Below are positions 1 through 8,173 of a stretch of 38,956 nt of DNA, piece after piece (position 1 is the first letter of the stretch; each line of letters opens with the position of its first letter). Position numbers and translations under genes: made by a program. Where the stretch lies: positions 1 to 38,956 of the forward strand of contig OMUH01000164.1 of assembly GCA_900314195.1 (NCBI GenBank). The letters are read 5' to 3'. The notes below the pieces were generated by a model. It did not search any database, was not told where the DNA came from, and saw nothing but the letters and a program-made list of their open reading frames with translations. Source of the DNA: an uncultured Prevotella sp. GTDB lineage: Bacteria; Bacteroidota; Bacteroidia; Bacteroidales; Bacteroidaceae.

Positions 1-26
1 TTAAAATCGGTCGAACATTATTTGTT

Positions 27-163
27 GGCCGGCACTGGGCACGGCCCCTACGCGCTGATTATATTCTTGCTTGTCATTAGGCGCATATACAATTATCTAA
101 AAATCAGCATATTTTGTTGGCAAGATATTTCGCAACGTGCAGGGGCCGCGCCCCGTGCCGGCC
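27..163. repeat. GC-rich imperfect inverted repeat (REP-like)
   Basis: The 23-bp arms lie at 27-49 and 141-163 and match at 21 of 23 positions when one is reverse-complemented (core GGCCGGCAC...GGCCCCT). Weaker pairing continues outward towards 20 and 172 and inward past 50 and 132. The roughly 90-bp spacer is AT-rich. The arms are far richer in GC than the surrounding DNA, so this looks like an inserted palindromic element or remnant. No ORF or transposase is present. Confidence 0.6.
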
Positions 164-246
164 CACGAAAACTGTCATAACCGCTGAAAATAATCGTATG
201 CGTAAAACCTTGTTAATAGAAAAACTTCAAAAAACTTAAAAAAATG

Positions 247-277
247 TTTTTCAAATAAAAATAGATGAGTAACTTTG
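247..277 (+). promoter_or_regulatory. Candidate promoter for the LRR gene
   Basis: TAACTTTG at 270-277 matches the Bacteroidota -7 consensus TAnnTTTG. TTTT at 247-250 lies 19 bp upstream, in place of the -33 TTTG. The start codon is at 351, which gives a leader of about 65-70 nt. Confidence 0.5.
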
Positions 278-350
278 CAATTGGGAAGAAAAGGTCTATT
301 TTTTTCACTTTCTTTTTCGTATTGGTTATGTCTTTTAAATAAAATAAGTT

Positions 351-1970
351 ATGAAGAAAACATTTACTAAAATAAGTATTGTTCTGATGTTTCTTGCCGC
401 TCTGCCGGCTGCCGAAATAAGTGCGCAGGAGCCGAAATACAGTGAAGATGGTACTACTTTAATTAGCTGTGGTACGAGTTATGCTTCTGATGATTTTGTT
501 TATGATGTTATAGAAGGAACAACTACTATAGAAGATGGAGCTTTTAGTAAAAATGAAAAATTAAGGATTGTAAATCTGGCAAGTACTGTAACCACAATCG
601 GCGCAAGTGCTTTTTCTGAAGCCAAGTCTATTTATAATTTAGGCTTAAATAATGTCTTGTCGGAAATTGGTGAAAAAGCCTTTTATAAGATGCCTAAGTT
701 GAAGTATATACATCTACCGAGTACTGTAAAATCTTTAGGAGAAAACACTTTTTATGGAGATTCTGCATTACAGGCGATAGAACTATTTGATACGCAATTA
801 ACAGAAATTAAAAGAAGTTCATTTTCTGATGTAAAAGCAAAAAGTATAGCACTGCCAAATTCTGTAACAAAAATAGGGATTAGAGCTTTTGCGAATACGA
901 ATTTGACTTATTTCACAATACCTAATTCATGTACAACCATTTCAGCAGGAACAAATGGCTCTTTTTATAATTCTACAGTAGGATATTTAAATATACCTAC
1001 ATATAATGAAAACGTATTAAATGCTTTAAAAAATAATTTTAGTGATAAAAAACCCAAACCCATTCTTATGGTGCCGGCAGATGATGTTGATAGATATAAG
1101 AACGTCTGGGGTAATAAGACGAGGATTATAAGTCAGCGTTCAGAAGAAGTGACTTCGCGTGAATGGAAGCCGTTCACTCACAGCTATCCTGTAAAGTATA
1201 TAAAAACCGGCAGGGAGAGATTCTTCCGTGTAAGTGATGCATCTCTGACATCAGAGAATTCTGAAGATTTTGGCAATGGAATAAGAGTGCTCAATCTGAT
1301 AGAGGTTACGGCAGAGGTGACTAAGAAAGACGGTTATGTTCCGGCTAACTTCCCGCTTCTTGTTTTCTGTAACAACGGAGGAGAAAAAGGAAAGGTCACA
1401 TGGGAGATCGTTCATGACAATCCAGAAAAAGATAATAAATACAGTGATCTTTATTCCGGTAGTTACAATCCTCTTGTAGGCACTCCCGGTGCTATAAGGC
1501 TTGACCAATATACAGAGAACGAGACTAAAGATTATTTTCGGTCAGAACATGCTGTAGTCGGCGGTTATGAGAACTTTATATTGGAATGGAGAGACAGATT
1601 TCCGACAGGAGCCTACTATAGTGTGGCATATAAGGAGCTTGACGACAATGACAATGATGCGCTTTTGGATGGTGAAAGGTCTTATCTTCGTTTAAAGATA
1701 TACGGAACTGATGCTGATAATCCAAATGTGCCTGTGATAGATCCGGCAAAGAATATCAGGCCGCTTGCCATTCGCGGCGTTAGCATGAAGATTGGATCAG
1801 ATACGACTACCGGTATAACCGATATAGATGCTGACGCAGATGCTGTTAATGCATTTAACAACCATGGTGACGGCCGTTGGTATCGTCTTGACGGAACATC
1901 AACAGACAGCAAGCCGGCAGCACCGGGACTTTACATACATAATGGAAAGAAAATAGTTATAGGCAAGTAA
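351..1970 (+). CDS. BspA-like leucine-rich repeat secreted protein
   Basis: The 539-residue protein starts with a Sec signal peptide (about residues 1-25, ending AEISAQ). Residues about 50-230 are tandem LRR_5 (BspA-like) repeats, with recurring 'tIgxxAFxxxxxLxxixLPssVtxIg' spacing. BspA-like proteins are surface or secreted and often bind host or matrix ligands; the ligand here is unknown. Residues about 290-480 form a beta-rich region I do not recognise. Residues 488-539 carry a short Prevotella-type C-terminal tail (GITDI..., RWYRLDG, GLYIHNGKK) also seen in two other proteins of this window. The gene appears monocistronic, with its own promoter upstream and a strong hairpin downstream. 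The LRR half (about 440-1130) is clearly more AT-rich than the rest, which suggests a mosaic origin. Confidence 0.85.
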   Translation: MKKTFTKISIVLMFLAALPAAEISAQEPKYSEDGTTLISCGTSYASDDFVYDVIEGTTTIEDGAFSKNEKLRIVNLASTVTTIGASAFSEAKSIYNLGLNNVLSEIGEKAFYKMPKLKYIHLPSTVKSLGENTFYGDSALQAIELFDTQLTEIKRSSFSDVKAKSIALPNSVTKIGIRAFANTNLTYFTIPNSCTTISAGTNGSFYNSTVGYLNIPTYNENVLNALKNNFSDKKPKPILMVPADDVDRYKNVWGNKTRIISQRSEEVTSREWKPFTHSYPVKYIKTGRERFFRVSDASLTSENSEDFGNGIRVLNLIEVTAEVTKKDGYVPANFPLLVFCNNGGEKGKVTWEIVHDNPEKDNKYSDLYSGSYNPLVGTPGAIRLDQYTENETKDYFRSEHAVVGGYENFILEWRDRFPTGAYYSVAYKELDDNDNDALLDGERSYLRLKIYGTDADNPNVPVIDPAKNIRPLAIRGVSMKIGSDTTTGITDIDADADAVNAFNNHGDGRWYRLDGTSTDSKPAAPGLYIHNGKKIVIGK

Positions 1971-2066
1971 TTCGTATGTGTATGGCCATGCAATCATTTT
2001 ATTGTTTTGTTTGCATTTGCTGAATACATAACACTTCATATATATTTTCTAAAAAATGAAATTACT

Positions 2067-2113
2067 AAAAACTGTGGCAATGACGTTATGATGACGTTAT
2101 TGCCACAGTTTTT
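2067..2113 (+). terminator. Intrinsic terminator after the LRR gene
   Basis: A 15-bp perfect stem (2067-2081 with 2099-2113) has partly self-complementary TGACGTTAT sequence in the loop, and the right arm ends in a T-run. It lies between the LRR gene and the oxidoreductase gene. The flanking A/T tracts could let it act in both directions. Confidence 0.75.
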
Positions 2114-2179
2114 ATTTGTTATGCCGTAATGTGGTTACGATTTACGTATTTGTAGCGATTGTAAGTGTAATTTTTTTAG

Positions 2180-2187
2180 TAATTTTG
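2180..2187 (+). promoter_or_regulatory. Candidate -7 element for the Gfo/Idh/MocA gene
   Basis: TAATTTTG fits TAnnTTTG, 26 bp before the start codon at 2214. No TTTG sits at the usual -33 distance. Confidence 0.45.
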
Positions 2188-2213
2188 CATCAATTAAAGT
2201 AAATATAGCATAG

Positions 2214-3197
2214 ATGAAGCAAATCAGCTGGGGATTTATAGGCTGCGGCGAGGTTACGGAGAAGAAATCCGGTCCGGCCTTTAATGAGGTGAAAGGCTCG
2301 CATGTTGAGGCTGTCATGAGCCGCAGTGAAGACAAGGCGCGTGCATACGCCGAAAGACATCACGTGCGCAAATGGTATACCGATGCCCAGGAGCTCATCG
2401 ACGATCCCGACATCAATGCCATATACATTGCAACACCGCCGTCATCGCATGCCACTTATGCAATTATGGCCATGAAAGCCGGCAAGCCGTGTTATGTAGA
2501 GAAGCCGCTTGCGTCAAGCTATGAGGACTGCATACGTGTCAACCGTGTCAGCGAGCAGACCGGTGTGCCGTGCTTTGTTGCTTATTACCGCCGTTATCTG
2601 CCATATTTCAACAAGGTAAAGGAGCTTATCGACCACGGCACTATAGGAACAGTGCTCAGCGTGCAGGTGCGTTTCTCCGTTCCGCCGCGCGACATGGACA
2701 CCAAGTCCGGGCGTGAGCTTCCGTGGCGGCTTCAGCCGGAGGTCTCCGGAGGAGGATATTTCTATGACCTGGCACCGCATCAGATAGACCTTCTTCAATA
2801 TATGTTCGGCGTGATAACGCGTGCCCACGGTTATCCGGTAAACAGAGCACATCTTTATAAGGCTGAGGACACCGTCGCATCTTGCTTCTATTTCGAGAGC
2901 GGAGTGGTGGGCAGCGGCTCGTGGTGCTTTGTTGGCCATGAAAGCGCCAAGGAAGATGTCATTGAAGTGTTCGGCGACAAGGGTACAATAAGCTTCTCGG
3001 TCTATGAGTATACTCCAATACGTATTGTGACCAGTGACGGCACGCGTGAGCTTACCGTACCCAATCCGCCATATGTGCAGCTGCCGATAATAAAGAACGT
3101 CATAGAGCATCTGCAGGGCATCGGAACGTGTGACTGCACATCGCAGAGCGCTACTCTCACCAACTGGGTTCTCGACCGCATATTATGGAAGAACTGA
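2214..3197 (+). CDS. Gfo/Idh/MocA family oxidoreductase
   Basis: This 327-residue cytosolic protein is probably an NAD(P)-dependent dehydrogenase acting on a sugar, cyclitol or related polyol. The N-terminal Rossmann fold has the dinucleotide loop GFIGCGEVTEKK (about 7-18) and the family signature VEKPLA (95-100). The C-terminal GFO_IDH_MocA domain contains YFYDLAPHQIDLLQYMFG, which holds the conserved D/H residues of the active-site helix. The length fits the family, and the ATG has a -7 element just upstream. The substrate cannot be read from sequence, and the neighbours (LRR protein, DUF4421 protein) do not indicate a pathway. Confidence 0.88.
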   Translation: MKQISWGFIGCGEVTEKKSGPAFNEVKGSHVEAVMSRSEDKARAYAERHHVRKWYTDAQELIDDPDINAIYIATPPSSHATYAIMAMKAGKPCYVEKPLASSYEDCIRVNRVSEQTGVPCFVAYYRRYLPYFNKVKELIDHGTIGTVLSVQVRFSVPPRDMDTKSGRELPWRLQPEVSGGGYFYDLAPHQIDLLQYMFGVITRAHGYPVNRAHLYKAEDTVASCFYFESGVVGSGSWCFVGHESAKEDVIEVFGDKGTISFSVYEYTPIRIVTSDGTRELTVPNPPYVQLPIIKNVIEHLQGIGTCDCTSQSATLTNWVLDRILWKN

Positions 3198-3494
3198 AGA
3201 GCTTTTGTTCTGAGAATTATTACGCCTGGCCGACAGTTCAGCCGGAACAGCTGTAAGTCACGCAAAGCACCTGTATGCAATTCAATCCAGTGAAGCTGAT
3301 ATATTTCTCCTTTTTTTATACCAATACTTCGGTAATTTTTATCAGTTAATTATATGTAATAAAAAATACTTTATTTTCATCTGGGACGAATCTCATTTGT
3401 TAATGATTTTAACTAAAAAGTTACCGGACTATTGTTTATAAAGAAAACTGAATTAGATAATTTTATTCCATTCAACATAAACAAAACCAAAATA

Positions 3495-4742
3495 TTGAAA
3501 CTTACAGTTGTTATATTACTTATTCTTATGCCTGTCATGTCGTTCGCGCAGGATCAGAACATGCACATGTCCGTTTCAATGTCCGGGCAGAATACCATGT
3601 TGCCGGACAGTAATAAAACAGCTGACCAGAAAAACTCCATAGTCTCATCCGCGTCGCGCGACTCTTCTTTCATCGGTGGCAGCGTGATTGTTGACAGACT
3701 GTCAGCCAGACAGCGTCCGCGCGGCTTCTTTGGCATGATAGGTCACGGCATAAAGGCATTCTTTCGTGAGTTTACTAATTTCGATACAACCTACATTGAA
3801 CCGCAGAAGTATAATTATGCCTTTCTTCTTCAGAACACCAATACCTACGAGGCTTATTCATTCTCAAGCCGGGAAGGCAAGCGCATATCATTCTCGCCAG
3901 ACATGTCCTACAAGCTCGGACCCTATTTCGGATGGAAGTGGCTGTTCCTGGGCTATTCCATTGACCTGACCCACCTTGGCTCGACATCATTGAATGACAA
4001 CCGCACGGAGTATGACCTCAGCCTTTACAGCAACATGCTCGGTCTCGACCTCTTCTGGCGTGAGACGGGCAACAATTATAAGGTTCGTTCTGTCGACCTT
4101 GGCAACGGGATAAATACACACGACATAAAAAACTCTGATTTTTCAGGTCTTCATTCCTCAATCCGTGGTTTCAGCGGATATTACATCTTCAACCACCGTC
4201 ATTTCTCTTATCCTGCGGCTTATTCGCAGTCTACTATCCAGCGCCGCAGTTCCGGCTCGCTGCTGGCCGGCGTCGGATATACCTATCAGAAAATATTTGT
4301 CGACTGGCAGCAGATGCGTGAGCTCATTGCCGCAAAGGTGAGCACTGAGGCAGCCCAGCTGCTCGATACCACGTTCCGCACGGGAGTGACGCGGCTTGAA
4401 GACATAAACATCAGCGCCGGCTATGCTTACAACTGGGTGTTCGCTCACAACTGGCTTTTCGACATATCCCTTCAGCTCGGACTGGCATATAAGGACACAC
4501 GCTCGGACATGCAGGCAGACAGAAGCTTCCGTGATTTCTCGTTTCATAACTTCCAGCTCGACGGCACCGGCCGCACGGCTCTTGTCTATAACAATATGAA
4601 ATGGTTCGCCGGTCTTTCTGCCACCTTCCATGCTTATAACTACAGCAAAAACCGGTTCTCAACGAGTAATATTTTCGGAAATCTTATTTTTTATGCAGGT
4701 TTTAATTTCGGCAGAAAAAAAGAATACAGAAACAGAAGATAA
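3495..4742 (+). CDS. DUF4421 family envelope protein
   Basis: The product resembles DUF4421 proteins of Bacteroidota, of unknown function and predicted to be outer membrane or periplasmic beta-rich proteins. Visible hallmarks are the N-terminal part after the signal peptide (NFDTTYIEPQKYNYAFLLQN), SFSPDMSYKLGPYFGWKWLFLGYSIDL, and many alternating aromatic strands up to the C-terminus. No ATG is available: the frame offers TTG at 3432 and TTG at 3495. I prefer 3495 because it gives a compact signal peptide (MKLTVVILL...MSFAQ) and follows an A-rich leader; starting at 3432 adds 21 residues. The stop codon overlaps the start of the DUF1460 gene by one base, so the two are almost certainly co-transcribed and translationally coupled. 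Confidence 0.8.
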   Translation: MKLTVVILLILMPVMSFAQDQNMHMSVSMSGQNTMLPDSNKTADQKNSIVSSASRDSSFIGGSVIVDRLSARQRPRGFFGMIGHGIKAFFREFTNFDTTYIEPQKYNYAFLLQNTNTYEAYSFSSREGKRISFSPDMSYKLGPYFGWKWLFLGYSIDLTHLGSTSLNDNRTEYDLSLYSNMLGLDLFWRETGNNYKVRSVDLGNGINTHDIKNSDFSGLHSSIRGFSGYYIFNHRHFSYPAAYSQSTIQRRSSGSLLAGVGYTYQKIFVDWQQMRELIAAKVSTEAAQLLDTTFRTGVTRLEDINISAGYAYNWVFAHNWLFDISLQLGLAYKDTRSDMQADRSFRDFSFHNFQLDGTGRTALVYNNMKWFAGLSATFHAYNYSKNRFSTSNIFGNLIFYAGFNFGRKKEYRNRR

Positions 4743-5782
4743 TGAATATCATGAATCACACTATAAAGTTGTCAGCATCTGCCTTGTTGCTTATGCTGAC
4801 ATCTGTTATGCCGTCGGCGTGTGCACGTCAGCAGAACAACGGCTCAGACAAATATAATGAGACAGCTTTTGCGGCTGATAAATTTGAAGATAAAGTCGTT
4901 CAGGCAGATAATTCAGAAACGGCATTAAATGCTGCTTCGTCTGTCAGCCGGCATAAGGCCATGAATGCTGCATCGGTGCTGCCGTTCAAGGTTACCTGTT
5001 CGCCACATGACTCGGCAGAAGTATGCGCGTTGCTGGGCAAGGCAGCCCGGCTGAAGCAGAAACCGGCGAGCTGGCTGTTGTGGTCGGCACGTCAGTTTCT
5101 CGGCAGACCGTATGTAGGCGGCACTCTCGACCGCGCGTCAGAAGAACGGCTTGTTGTTAATCTGCATGAACTCGACTGCACTACTTTTGTTGAGCAGGCT
5201 CTTGCCATAGCTGAATGCGCATCACGCGGTGAGACGTCGTTTAATGATTTTGCACGTTGCCTCAGTCACATACGCTATGTCGGCGGAAAGGTTGAATATA
5301 CGTCGCGGCAGCATTATTTCACCGTATGGATTGATGATAACGTGAAAGAAGGCATAGTTAAGGATATCAGCGGACCGAATCCGCCGTATACGGCAAGGCA
5401 GACCGTCAAAACAAATTATATGTCGGCTCATGTAAAGTCTTATAAGATGCTGAGCGCTCATCCGGAATGGCTGCCGGGCATACGTGCCATGGAAGAGAAC
5501 ATGACAGGTTCTGTGCATCCTTACATACCAAAGGCAGGCATCGTCAACACGCCACTTATGAGGCAGACCATTCATGACGGCGACATCATTGCCATTGTGA
5601 CTAACAAAAAAGGTCTCGACACCACCCATATTGGAATAGCCGTGTGGTATCGTGACGGCCTGCATCTGCTAAATGCGTCGTCAATCCATCACAAGGTTAT
5701 AGAAGAACCTATGCTGCTTAAAGATTACATGTATCGTCACCCCGTTCAGATTGGCATTCGCACTGCCCGTCCGTTGTTTTGA
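4742..5782 (+). CDS. DUF1460 protein, NlpC/P60-like amidase
   Basis: This 346-residue exported protein belongs to the DUF1460 family of NlpC/P60-like (papain-fold) hydrolases, some of which act on peptidoglycan stem peptides or N-acetylmuramoyl amide bonds. A signal segment covers about 1-28. An unusual linker of about 60 residues follows before the catalytic domain starts near 105. The probable nucleophile is Cys146 in HELDCTTFVEQ, and the probable catalytic His is His296 in DTTHIGIAVW. The conserved RQHYFTVW segment lies near 189-196. It directly follows and overlaps the DUF4421 gene, so an envelope partner role is likely. The lipobox-like SAC near 25-27 has Pro at -3, so I do not call it a lipoprotein. 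Confidence 0.85.
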   Translation: MNIMNHTIKLSASALLLMLTSVMPSACARQQNNGSDKYNETAFAADKFEDKVVQADNSETALNAASSVSRHKAMNAASVLPFKVTCSPHDSAEVCALLGKAARLKQKPASWLLWSARQFLGRPYVGGTLDRASEERLVVNLHELDCTTFVEQALAIAECASRGETSFNDFARCLSHIRYVGGKVEYTSRQHYFTVWIDDNVKEGIVKDISGPNPPYTARQTVKTNYMSAHVKSYKMLSAHPEWLPGIRAMEENMTGSVHPYIPKAGIVNTPLMRQTIHDGDIIAIVTNKKGLDTTHIGIAVWYRDGLHLLNASSIHHKVIEEPMLLKDYMYRHPVQIGIRTARPLF

Positions 5783-6159
5783 TGTTGTGCGTCAGTTAAT
5801 CATCAGTAATCGGCAGCAAGGCGTGCAGCTTGCATGTGTGGCAGTTTTCTAACAGACCTTTTTTCAAGAAACTGCATGAATTTACGGAAAATTATCACTA
5901 AAACTGGGCTGTTGTTTGATTTTTAATGACATTCGCTTTTTTATGAAAAAATATATGTAATTTTGCAATCCCCATATTGCATTATCAAACTATCTTCTTA
6001 AGAAGAAAACAGTTTGACATTACATGTCAGTTTTACCGGCTGTGATGTAAAACATATCAGGGGAATTTTTCTTGCCGCCTGGGTAAATAACAGAATATTT
6101 ATCCTGGCACGAAAGTACAAAAAAAGGATAACAACCGAAAAAAGAAATAGAACAGAATC
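5783..6159 (+). other. Intergenic region and long gltA leader
   Basis: No gene is supported here. It contains a candidate -7 element at 5958-5965 and then a leader of about 190 nt before gltA. The leader has a short palindrome (cttcttaagaag, about 5994-6005) and alternating AT- and GC-rich segments, but no riboswitch class that I recognise. Confidence 0.5.
5958..5965 (+). promoter_or_regulatory. Candidate -7 element for gltA
   Basis: TAATTTTG fits TAnnTTTG. A T-run at 5936-5940 lies 17 bp upstream as an imperfect -33 element. The gltA start codon is about 195 bp downstream. Confidence 0.45.
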
Positions 6160-7524
6160 ATGAGCATACAAGAAGAGAATGCCGCCTTTCAGGTGGTTCA
6201 TGAGGGCTTCACCACCCGTGAGGCCATAGACGAGGCCAAGCGCTGTCTGCACTGCAAGGTGCCGCAGTGTGTGAAGGGCTGTCCGATAGGAAACGACATA
6301 CGCGATTTCGTTCATGCTCTGAGCATGGGCAACATGGGTGACGCCATGAGCATCATCAATGCCAAGAGCAATCTGCCTGCCATCTGCGGTCGTGTCTGTC
6401 CGCATGAGAAGCAGTGTCAGGGACATTGCGTGCTCGGCAAGAAAGGCACCCCAATACAGATAGGCAAGATAGAGCAGTTCATAGCCGACTTTGATACCAA
6501 GATGAACCTCACGCGTGAGAACCTGCCGCAGAAGAACCGCGGCAAGGTGGCCGTTATCGGCTCCGGCCCTGCCGGACTTACCGTAGCCGGCGACCTGGCA
6601 CGTGAAGGATTTAACATAACCATCTTCGAGGGGCAGAGCGAGCCGGGCGGTGTACTGATGTACGGCATTCCGGAATATCGTCTTCCGAAGGCTGTTGTAC
6701 GTGCTGAGATAGCCAAGATAGAGGCTCTCGGCGTTAATTTTGTATGCAACTGCCTTGTCGGCGAGAACGGTGTCACCGTCGACAGCATCTTCAATGCCGG
6801 CTATGATGCCATCTTCATGGGCACCGGAACGGCCGTGCCGCAGAACATGGACTCTACGCCTGGAGCCAAGCTGCATGGTGTCAGCCAGTCTACATACTTC
6901 CTGCATAACGTAAATGCCTATAATGAAGGTGCCATGAGCCGCGACATGGTCCCGCTGCACGAAGGTGACAAGGTTGGTGTCATTGGCGGCGGCAACGTGG
7001 CCATGGATGCCGCACGCACGGCAATACGCCTTGGTGCCGATGTTACCGTTCTTTACCGGCGCACGCGTGAGGAGATGCCAGCCATCGCGAGTGAGTATGA
7101 GGAGGCTGTCAAGGAAGGCGTTAAGTTCGAGTGGGAGACCACAGTCGAGGAGTTCCTGCCCGGTGCCAACGGACGCCTTGGCTCCTGCCGTCTGAAGACT
7201 CCTGACGGTGAGCGTAAGGAGAAGTTCGACCGTATTTTCCTTGCCATTGGCAGCCGTCCTGCAAACCGCATTGTCAGCACTACTGAGGGCATAGAAGTAG
7301 ACGAGAAAGGATATGTGAAGGTCGTCGACCGTCCGATGGGCATGACCACACGTCGTGGCGTTTTTGCCGGCGGTGATGTTGTCCACCGTCCGCAGACCGT
7401 CGTGCTTGCCATGAAAGCCGCCAAGGATGTGGCGCAGGGCATAGCGCAGTATGTCGATGCCATAAAGCTTCTTGAGACAGCTGACAAAATAGAAAAAGAG
7501 GCACACGAAGAATCCGACTTTTAA
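6160..7524 (+). CDS. gltA: NADPH-dependent glutamate synthase small subunit-type oxidoreductase
   Basis: The 454-residue cytosolic flavoprotein belongs to the GltD/GltA family, which passes electrons from NADPH through FAD and Fe-S clusters. The N-terminal Fer4_20 domain has two four-cysteine sets (Cys29, 32, 37, 41 and Cys76, 80, 86, 90). Then come the FAD Rossmann motif VIGSGPAGL (132-140), the NADPH motif GGGNVAMDAAR (276-286) and the C-terminal FAD motif VFAGGDVV (401-408). Length and all motifs fit the homotetrameric GltA type. No large GltB-like subunit and no NfnA/PyrK-like partner is encoded nearby, so the reaction could be glutamate synthesis or another NADPH-linked reduction (NfnB or PreT relatives look similar). 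A strong terminator follows. Confidence 0.87.
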   Translation: MSIQEENAAFQVVHEGFTTREAIDEAKRCLHCKVPQCVKGCPIGNDIRDFVHALSMGNMGDAMSIINAKSNLPAICGRVCPHEKQCQGHCVLGKKGTPIQIGKIEQFIADFDTKMNLTRENLPQKNRGKVAVIGSGPAGLTVAGDLAREGFNITIFEGQSEPGGVLMYGIPEYRLPKAVVRAEIAKIEALGVNFVCNCLVGENGVTVDSIFNAGYDAIFMGTGTAVPQNMDSTPGAKLHGVSQSTYFLHNVNAYNEGAMSRDMVPLHEGDKVGVIGGGNVAMDAARTAIRLGADVTVLYRRTREEMPAIASEYEEAVKEGVKFEWETTVEEFLPGANGRLGSCRLKTPDGERKEKFDRIFLAIGSRPANRIVSTTEGIEVDEKGYVKVVDRPMGMTTRRGVFAGGDVVHRPQTVVLAMKAAKDVAQGIAQYVDAIKLLETADKIEKEAHEESDF

Positions 7525-7588
7525 AGCGTAAATGATTATCCCGCATTTATCATAATCAAAATGCATGGTTAATCATGCGGAATTATAT

Positions 7589-7640
7589 GAAGACACGGAA
7601 GAAAAAACTTGTGATTTTTCATCCGTGTCTTCTTTTTTTT
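7589..7640 (+). terminator. Intrinsic terminator after gltA
   Basis: An 11-bp perfect stem, GAAGACACGGA (7589-7599) with TCCGTGTCTTC (7622-7632), is followed directly by eight Ts (7633-7640). Facing A- and T-runs in the loop can extend the pairing. A weaker CCGCAT/ATGCGG hairpin lies just before it. Confidence 0.85.
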
Positions 7641-7677
7641 ACGGATATTTGCAGCAGACGATTGAAAAAAGAAAATT

Positions 7678-8109
7678 ATGAAAACAATATTTTTTACCTT
7701 AGTCATGTTCTTCGCTGTTTTCTCTGTGCAGGCACAAGACAATAAAACAGTAGAGACACAGCGTGATATTTACGGCCACATTACCGGCACAGTGACCACT
7801 ACTACCGACAGTCACGGCCGTGTAACCTCAACCTACCGTGATCAGTACGGCCATGTCACCGGCACGTCGTCCGGCTATACCGACAGTCACGGCAAGACAA
7901 ACACCACTTATCGTGATCAGTATGGCCACATAACTGGGCGCAGCGATACCTACGGCAGTGGTGAAAATAAAAAGACAACCTACCGTGACAGCTATGGGCA
8001 TATAACGGGCTCGTCAACAGAGACCAAGGATGTTTTTGGCAATTCAAAGACTACTTATAAGGATATATACGGCCACACAACAGGCACGGGTTCTACACGC
8101 AGAAAATGA
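7678..8109 (+). CDS. Small exported YGHxTG-repeat protein
   Basis: The 143-residue product has a signal peptide (about 1-20, ending SVQAQ). The mature part is then almost entirely four and a half copies of a 24-25-residue repeat. Each copy has the form (R/K)D-x-YGH-(I/V/T)-TG-x(8)-D-x-(H/F)G-x(4)-TY, starting near residues 27, 52, 77, 101 and 126. The spacing and the Y-D/G pattern recall RHS/YD repeats, but the protein is far shorter than RHS proteins and has no toxin domain. The repeats are rich in Thr, Ser, Gly and Tyr with no Cys, suggesting a beta-structured periplasmic or surface protein. It is preceded by the gltA terminator, so it is separately transcribed. Function is unknown. Confidence 0.8.
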   Translation: MKTIFFTLVMFFAVFSVQAQDNKTVETQRDIYGHITGTVTTTTDSHGRVTSTYRDQYGHVTGTSSGYTDSHGKTNTTYRDQYGHITGRSDTYGSGENKKTTYRDSYGHITGSSTETKDVFGNSKTTYKDIYGHTTGTGSTRRK

Positions 8110-8173
8110 CTATGTTGCGCTGATATACTGAAAAGTGAAACGGAATGACCACCACAACAACAAACTAATTATT

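Larger units (their letters stand above)
1..350. other. Intergenic region upstream of the LRR gene
   Basis: No coding sequence is supported here. The left half holds a long imperfect GC-rich inverted repeat (separate entry). The right half is AT-rich and carries a Bacteroidota-type promoter for the LRR gene. Confidence 0.6.

Noticed and set aside
2514-3110. 198-codon antisense frame in the Gfo/Idh/MocA gene
   Set aside because: It lies completely inside the oxidoreductase gene on the other strand, without motifs.
5998-7566. A 522-codon open frame antisense to gltA
   Set aside because: It lies fully opposite a well-supported gene with all cofactor motifs. The translation has no recognisable domain and its length follows from the codon bias of the sense gene.
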